From NCBI GenBank assembly GCA_002428415.1, contig DIWI01000022.1, positions 1-8,828 on the forward strand: DNA of 8,828 bases, written 5' to 3'. Source of the stretch: Clostridiaceae bacterium UBA6110 (GTDB taxonomy: Bacteria > Bacillota > Clostridia > Clostridiales > Clostridiaceae). Under the pieces are notes generated by a model that made no database searches, had not been told where the DNA came from, and saw only the letters and a program-made list of their open reading frames with translations. Positions within the stretch are counted from its first letter, which is position 1. Each line of letters opens with the position of its first letter. Of the stretch, positions 5,787 through 8,828 are shown piece after piece. A program made the translations under genes and the position numbers.

Positions 5787-6620
5787 TCAATATAGTCTTT
5801 CCAGGACGTCGTCATTCATCTTGTAGGTATGCTGTATCTCAGGGAACTGCTGTGACCTGACCTCGCTTACGTAGCTGCCTACAGCCTCAGCCATTGCTCC
5901 CCTGAGCTTTGCATACTGCTTGACGAATTTCGGGGTGAAGTCCGAGTAAAGCCCCAGCATATCGTGGATGACTAGTATCTGCCCGTCACAGTATTTCCCG
6001 GCACCGATGCCGATAGTAGGTATGCTCACCTTTTCACTAATGAGCCTGGCAAGCATCTCAGGAACGGCCTCAAGGACAATTGCGAATGCACCAGCCTCTT
6101 CAAGGGCAAGGGCATCTTCAATGAGTGCCCTTGCTGCACTCTCTTCCTTACCCTGGACCTTGAAGCCACCGAATATATTGACCGACTGAGGAGTAAGGCC
6201 GATATGCCCCATTACAGGTATCTGCGCCCTTACAATTGCCCTGACAGTCTCAGCCATGATTTTCCCGCCTTCAAGCTTCACCGCGTTAGCTTTGCCCTCC
6301 TGTATGAACCTGCCCGCATTGCGGACTGCCTCATCCGAATTGATATGATAGGTGAGAAACGGCATATCCCCTACGATCAATGCATTCTTCACTCCCTTGG
6401 CCACGCATCTGCAATGATAGAGCATTTCCTCCATTGTCACCTCAAGGGTTGAATCCTTGCCCTGGATAGGCATTGCCAGAGAATCTCCAACGAGAATTGC
6501 ATCGATTCCGCTCTCATCAAGGATCTGAGCCATTGTGTAGTCATAAGCAGTGAGCATTGTTATTTTCTTATTGTTCTTCTTGGCATCTGAAAATGATTGT
6601 GTAGTAAATTTACCAGCCAT
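5787..6620 (-). CDS. panB: 3-methyl-2-oxobutanoate hydroxymethyltransferase (ketopantoate hydroxymethyltransferase)
   Basis: PanB transfers a hydroxymethyl group from 5,10-methylene-tetrahydrofolate to alpha-ketoisovalerate, giving ketopantoate. The 277-residue protein is a full-length (beta/alpha)8 barrel. Visible are the metal-binding acids Asp46 (VGDSLAM), Asp85 (VGDMPF) and Glu117 (KLEGG), the GHIGLTPQ loop and the catalytic-region LEAVP. The first loop reads GDSLAMPIQGKDSTLEVT, whereas many family members read GDSLGMV...TLPVT, a mild divergence with all catalytic residues kept. The start codon shares one base with the panG stop (TAATG at 6618-6622). A strong Shine-Dalgarno, GGAGG, lies 9 nt upstream of it inside panG, so translation is likely coupled. 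Confidence 0.97.
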   Translation of the reverse strand: MAGKFTTQSFSDAKKNNKKITMLTAYDYTMAQILDESGIDAILVGDSLAMPIQGKDSTLEVTMEEMLYHCRCVAKGVKNALIVGDMPFLTYHINSDEAVRNAGRFIQEGKANAVKLEGGKIMAETVRAIVRAQIPVMGHIGLTPQSVNIFGGFKVQGKEESAARALIEDALALEEAGAFAIVLEAVPEMLARLISEKVSIPTIGIGAGKYCDGQILVIHDMLGLYSDFTPKFVKQYAKLRGAMAEAVGSYVSEVRSQQFPEIQHTYKMNDDVLERLY

Positions 6621-7495
6621 TATACCCTTACCTCCAATATCCGTTTGAATTCTTCTATCTGTTCATGATCAAGTCTGTTGCCATCCAGCATCAATGCAGT
6701 TTTGAGAGCCATTGCCTTATAGAACTCAAACTCTGAAGGCAGACTATCCTCAAGTGCCTTAAGATGCACTCTTACCGTATCGTAGTCTCCCCGTACAATC
6801 GGCCCTGTCAGTGCATCAATGGTTCCCTTCTCCCTGACATTGGAAAGGGTAGCATCAATAAGCGGCTCTATTGCCTGAAACACCTGAGCCCGCACCATTC
6901 CAGAAGCTTCAAAAAGGCATATGCCGCTCTCTATAAGTGTCACCAGAAAGTTTGATACGATAGAGGCACCTGCATGATACAGCGGCTTGTTTTCTGCCTC
7001 AATTCTTACGTACTTGCCGCCCGTCCTGTCCAGAATCGACCTTATAACAGAAACGGCCTTTTCAGTTCCCTCCAGAGTGAACAGTGTTCTGGCAAGGCTT
7101 TCAGCACTTGCTGCAGGATCACCGAAGCTCTGGAGCGGATGCATGCTGCCTGCCTCACAGCCGGTCTTCCTGATACCTGCAAGAATATCCGACGAATGAG
7201 CACCGCTGACATGAAACCAGCAAATCTCGGGCATAACAGCATACTCATTCAGCACAGCAGCTGCTTCACGGTCGATTTCAGCAATAGACTGGTCAGGAAC
7301 AGTGATAAAAATGACGTCGCTTGAATCAACCAATGACCTCAGCGTCCTGAAAGCATGGGATGAAGTAAGTTTCGCAGCTTCGTCTGCAGAACTTTCAGTC
7401 CTGCTGTAATACCCGGAAAGACTAAGGCCATGGCCTATAAAATAAAGCCCGAGAGCCTTGCCAACCTTTCCTGCGCCGATGAATCCAATTTCCAA
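6620..7495 (-). CDS. panG: PanG-type ketopantoate reductase (Rossmann / DUF2520 protein)
   Basis: This 291-residue protein has an N-terminal NAD(P)-binding Rossmann fold with GAGKVG (residues 7-12), then FITVPDQSIAEI, the conserved FHVSGAHSS and SMHPLQSF motifs, and a C-terminal all-helical DUF2520 domain. It is not PanE or IlvC. Proteins of this kind were shown in Francisella to be an alternative ketopantoate reductase (PanG), with homologues in Enterococcus and Clostridioides. It stands first in a pan operon that otherwise lacks a reductase, so NADPH-dependent reduction of ketopantoate to pantoate is the likely role. The TTG at 7495 is chosen because GAGGTG ends 6 nt upstream; the ATG at 7501 and GTG at 7504 lie next to or inside that Shine-Dalgarno. 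Fusion, truncation or frameshift is not seen. Confidence 0.88.
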   Translation of the reverse strand: MEIGFIGAGKVGKALGLYFIGHGLSLSGYYSRTESSADEAAKLTSSHAFRTLRSLVDSSDVIFITVPDQSIAEIDREAAAVLNEYAVMPEICWFHVSGAHSSDILAGIRKTGCEAGSMHPLQSFGDPAASAESLARTLFTLEGTEKAVSVIRSILDRTGGKYVRIEAENKPLYHAGASIVSNFLVTLIESGICLFEASGMVRAQVFQAIEPLIDATLSNVREKGTIDALTGPIVRGDYDTVRVHLKALEDSLPSEFEFYKAMALKTALMLDGNRLDHEQIEEFKRILEVRV

Positions 7496-7588
7496 TAGCA
7501 TCACCTCTATATAAGTGTGCAGTTCCCTGATTCATACAAACGAGTTAGCAATTGAAGCTCCCGGGTATTTGTCCGATATGCAATAAAT

Positions 7589-7659
7589 AAAAAATGTCCC
7601 TTTCACCTGCATGGGTGCTCCATAGGCAGAGCAAGCCCCTTTGACAGACGAAAAAGACA
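7589..7659 (-). terminator. Intrinsic terminator upstream of panG, candidate leader attenuator
   Basis: On the minus strand TGTCTTTTTCGTCTG (7645-7659) pairs with CAGGTGAAAGGGACA (7595-7609) over 15 positions, counting four G-U pairs. An inner stem is formed by GCTC/GAGC (7617-7620 with 7629-7632) flanked by GGG/CCC. Six Ts (7589-7594) and then ATTTATT follow directly. This is a clear intrinsic terminator on the same strand as the pan operon, ending ~94 nt before panG. No usable promoter is visible between it and panG, so the operon may be controlled by read-through. The 5' arm could alternatively pair with CGACAGAGACG (7688-7698), an antiterminator-like option. It could instead be the terminator of a lost upstream gene. 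Confidence 0.7.
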
Positions 7660-7746
7660 CTGATATAGATTCCATTTAGAATTCATCCGTCTCTGTCGCA
7701 AAGGATCAAAGCTGATAACCAAATATTCCAAAAAGCTTTTAATTGC

Positions 7747-7796
7747 GTGCAGTTCAAAATGATACCGCCGCTTGTACAGTTCGTAAAGATACTGCC
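7747..7796. repeat. Two 23-nt direct repeats resembling an IS21-family end
   Basis: The unit at 7747-7769 (core CAGTTCAAAATGATACCGCC) recurs at 7774-7796 (core CAGTTCGTAAAGATACTGCC), with 18 of 23 positions identical and a 27-nt period. Spaced repeats around CAGTT...GATACC are typical of the multiple terminal transposase sites of IS21-family elements. No IstA/IstB coding sequence is visible here, so this would be a leftover end. The assignment rests on pattern memory, not a database match. Confidence 0.45.
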
Positions 7797-7803
7797 AAGA
7801 TTC

Positions 7804-7832
7804 ATTCTATTGCATATCTATTCACTTTTCAA
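7804..7832 (-). promoter_or_regulatory. Sigma-A promoter, possibly for the pan operon leader
   Basis: On the minus strand TTGAAA (7827-7832) and TAGAAT (7804-7809) match consensus at five of six positions each, with a 17-nt spacer. It is the best-scoring promoter I see upstream of panG on that strand. Its transcript would start near 7797, cross the repeats at 7747-7796 and meet the terminator at 7595-7659. It overlaps the tail of decayed AbiE sequence, so it may be fortuitous in AT-rich DNA. Confidence 0.45.
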
Positions 7833-7843
7833 TATTTTCATAA

Positions 7844-7871
7844 AATTTACCTTCAGCAATTTACCTTCAGC
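7844..7871. repeat. Perfect 14-bp tandem duplication
   Basis: AATTTACCTTCAGC occurs twice back to back (7844-7857 and 7858-7871). It falls just past the readable GGTSL motif of the decayed nucleotidyltransferase, and its length is not a multiple of three. It may be one of the events that broke the gene, or a target-site-like scar. Confidence 0.75.
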
Positions 7872-8036
7872 ACGTCCTCAAGGATGTACCGCCCTTATAG
7901 ACAAAATCTTTCATATAGTAACTATCAGCCAGCTAACTTGGAATAAGTGTGATGAAATATTCCCTTTTAACTGCTCTTGAAAGAATAGTGAATTGTTTTG
8001 CTGCCAACTCAACAAGTTTTTGCTAGACTTCTTCAT
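7867..8036 (-). pseudogene. AbiEii-type nucleotidyltransferase toxin, N-terminal remnant (type IV TA)
   Basis: The minus-strand frame from 8022 down reads QKLVELAAKQFTI, then VKREYFITLIPS, a TAG at 7933-7935, and in the same frame LADSYYMKDFVYKGGTSLRTC, ending at TGA 7867-7869. The helix followed by an EKDY-like VKREY and VTL, and then the DFVYKGGTSL nucleotidyltransferase motif, is the opening of AbiEii/AbiGii toxins. In intact proteins this motif is followed by RFSEDIDL, which is absent here. The likely original start is the ATG at 8034-8036, which overlaps the preceding gene's TGA (ATGA). A frameshift near 8025, the TAG, and loss of everything after GGTSL make it dead. The assignment rests on motif order; conserved catalytic acids are not preserved. 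Confidence 0.62.
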
Positions 8037-8209
8037 TGTGATGCAGATTCATAGATGGCCTCCATTGTGATAGATTTATATTTTGAAGTTCCATTTAGAT
8101 ATTTTTCAACAGTATGGCTAATATTGAAGTAATCCAATATATTCTTAAGAGAAGCTAGAGTACTCTTTTTGTATCCAATTGATAAAGAAGCTTGCGCAAA
8201 CTCGTAACT
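8033..8209 (-). pseudogene. C-terminal remnant of the partner antitoxin (AbiEi-like by position)
   Basis: A 58-codon minus-strand frame without a start codon near its beginning gives coherent protein text: SYEFAQASLSIGYKKSTL, then LKNILDYFNISHTVEKYLNG, ending MEAIYESASQ at the TGA 8033-8035. The stop overlaps the toxin remnant's ATG by ATGA, the arrangement expected of an AbiEi-AbiEii operon in which the antitoxin gene comes first. I cannot match the residues themselves to AbiEi with certainty, so the name comes from the neighbour. The N-terminal part, including the winged-helix DNA-binding region, is missing. The frame is cut at 8210-8212, within the long hairpin at 8190-8229. Confidence 0.42.
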
Positions 8210-8229
8210 TCAGTCGTGAGTTAGCAAGC
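8190..8229. repeat. 40-nt palindromic hairpin
   Basis: GCTTGC (8190-8195) pairs with GCAAGC (8224-8229). Inside it AACTCGT (8199-8205) pairs with GTGAGTT (8216-8222) with two G-U pairs, and ACT/AGT continue to a tight loop. The whole is a ~16-bp interrupted stem. There is no T-tract on the plus strand and only TTCTTTATC on the minus. It sits where the AbiEi-like remnant is cut and ~60 nt before the IS200/IS605 5' region, so it may be a mobile-element end hairpin. Confidence 0.5.
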
Positions 8230-8287
8230 AAAGTCAGAGCTGACTCTATATTCAGGTAATAACGTACAGCAAGTAATAAAGATTATC

Positions 8288-8346
8288 AAACGCCTTGAAT
8301 TATGGTATTAGCATACTAAATATGTTAATACAGATTTGGGGCGTTT
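8288..8346 (+). promoter_or_regulatory. Nested hairpin in the 5' region of tnpA
   Basis: AAACGCC (8288-8294) pairs with GGCGTTT (8340-8346). Inside, TATTAGCATA (8306-8315) pairs with TATGTTAATA (8321-8330) with one G-U pair around a 5-nt loop. The outer right arm ends one base before the tnpA ATG at 8348 and would cover its ribosome binding region (TTGGGGCG). IS200-type elements are known to restrain tnpA translation and to carry subterminal recognition hairpins near this place. Which role applies here is inference. Confidence 0.55.
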
Positions 8347-8347
8347 T

Positions 8348-8737
8348 ATGTCTAAAATAAACTATGGACGAGGATATGTCCATTCAATCCAATACCATTT
8401 GGTCTGGTGCGTAAAGTACCATCATGATATCCAGATTGGACAGATGTTAAGGAATTGTTAAATCAGATTGTTTCAGATGAATATGTGTATATCCTGGAGA
8501 ATAGAACGCATAATGACTATAACCCCAGCTTCTTGAATGAAAACCTCAGAATAATATCTTTAATGTTGTGAAAGTATTCATAGAGTGTCTGCAAGGATTT
8601 TATTCAAGAGGCATCCTGATTTGAAGAATCGGTTATGGGGTGGTCATTTGTGGAATCCCAGCTACTTTGTCGCAACTGTGAGTGAAAATACCGAGGAGCA
8701 AATCTGTCAGTACATAGAGAATCAGAAGAAGAAATGA
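8348..8737 (+). pseudogene. tnpA: IS200/IS605 transposase TnpA, inactivated by frameshifts
   Basis: The frame starts at ATG 8348 as MSKINYGRGYVHSIQYHLVW, then CVKYHHDIQIG, a classical Y1 transposase opening, and stops at TAA 8459. A second frame (8446-8571) continues VKELLNQIVSDEYVYILEN. A third gives PQNNIFNVVKVF near 8545-8579. The first frame then returns with VSARILFKRHPDLKNRLWGG, HLWNPSYFVATVSENTEEQI and CQYIENQKKK, ending at TGA 8735-8737. The tyrosine of QYIENQ, the expected catalytic Tyr, survives. The HIH (HUH) metal site expected after VYILEN is gone: the sequence there reads RTHNDYNPSF, with a local deletion. At least three frame changes make it non-functional. The rest aligns along nearly the full family length (~130 residues). 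Confidence 0.9.
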
Positions 8738-8773
8738 GACAATGGAAGTTTGGAAATTGGTGGAGGTGATTGC

Positions 8774-8828
8774 ATGCTGCAGCATAAGGCCTATGAATAC
8801 CGGATCTATCCGAATAAGGAACAGGAAA
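8774..8828 (+). CDS. tnpB: TnpB (IS605 OrfB) RNA-guided nuclease-like protein, N-terminal 18 residues only
   Basis: The gene starts at ATG 8774 with GGAGGTGAT 3 nt upstream, an excellent Shine-Dalgarno, and reads MLQHKAYEYRIYPNKEQE before the window ends. K/AY.YRIYPN..Q is the universal TnpB opening. TnpB proteins are omega-RNA-guided DNA nucleases encoded by IS200/IS605 and related elements. Whether this copy is intact, including its RuvC catalytic residues and zinc finger, cannot be judged from 18 codons. It lies 36 nt after the stop of the broken tnpA. Confidence 0.88.
   Translation, partial: MLQHKAYEYRIYPNKEQE

Larger units (their letters stand above)
8288..8828 (+). mobile_element. IS200/IS605-family element, left part (right end outside the window)
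   Basis: The element is recognised from a decayed Y1-type tnpA followed by the start of tnpB on the same strand, the standard IS605 order. Left limit is uncertain: 8288 is the start of the nested hairpin before tnpA, and the true end may lie further left, possibly at the palindrome 8190-8229. With tnpA broken the copy cannot move by itself. Confidence 0.75.

Noticed and set aside
7803..7805. Possible 40-codon leader peptide on the minus strand starting at this ATG
   Set aside because: The ATG overlaps the -10 box of the only good promoter, it has no Shine-Dalgarno, and its text simply translates the IS21-like repeats.
7743..7980. Plus-strand frames at 7743-7946 and 7747-7980
   Set aside because: They are antisense to the AbiEii remnant and the repeats, have no RBS, and show biased, low-information protein sequence.

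Overview
The window looks like a chromosomal segment from a low-to-moderate-GC Bacillota, most likely a clostridium-like anaerobe. This rests on strong AGGAGG/GAGGTG ribosome binding sites, use of TTG and GTG starts, sigma-A type promoters, a NimA-like flavoprotein, and a pantothenate operon that uses a PanG-type ketopantoate reductase. The species cannot be named from the sequence alone.

Layout. Positions 2-433 (+) hold the C-terminal SIS domain of a MurR/RpiR-type regulator cut by the window edge. A near-perfect hairpin (514-556) separates it from a convergent pair on the minus strand: a small zinc-ribbon protein (670-879) and a tandem rhodanese (994-1803) with its own good promoter. Divergent from the rhodanese is a type II toxin-antitoxin pair (2060-2627, Phd/YefM-like antitoxin and RelE/ParE-like toxin). 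A perfect 18-bp palindrome overlaps its -10 box. Positions 2628-3055 contain no intact gene but carry a frameshifted minus-strand coding remnant that I could not identify. Next on the minus strand come a NimA-like FMN protein (3124-3609) and a small PAS-like protein (3729-4085).

The core of the window is a minus-strand pantothenate operon, panG-panB-panC-panD (7495 to 4507). Its genes are tightly packed: panG and panB overlap by one base (TAATG), panB-panC are 19 nt apart and panC-panD 4 nt apart. Together they supply every step specific to pantothenate: ketoisovalerate to ketopantoate (PanB), to pantoate (PanG), aspartate to beta-alanine (PanD), and ligation (PanC). The operon ends in a clear hairpin terminator (4416-4463). 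Upstream of panG lies a second intrinsic-terminator structure (7589-7659) on the operon's own strand, with the best visible promoter about 150-240 nt further upstream. This suggests an attenuated leader RNA.

From about 7740 to the right edge the DNA is a graveyard of mobile and defence genes. It holds a pair of 23-nt repeats resembling an IS21-type end and minus-strand remains of an AbiE-type (type IV) toxin-antitoxin pair, with the nucleotidyltransferase GGTSL motif still readable. An IS200/IS605 element (+) follows: its tnpA is broken by several frameshifts and has lost the HUH motif, while its tnpB starts cleanly with a strong RBS just before the window ends.
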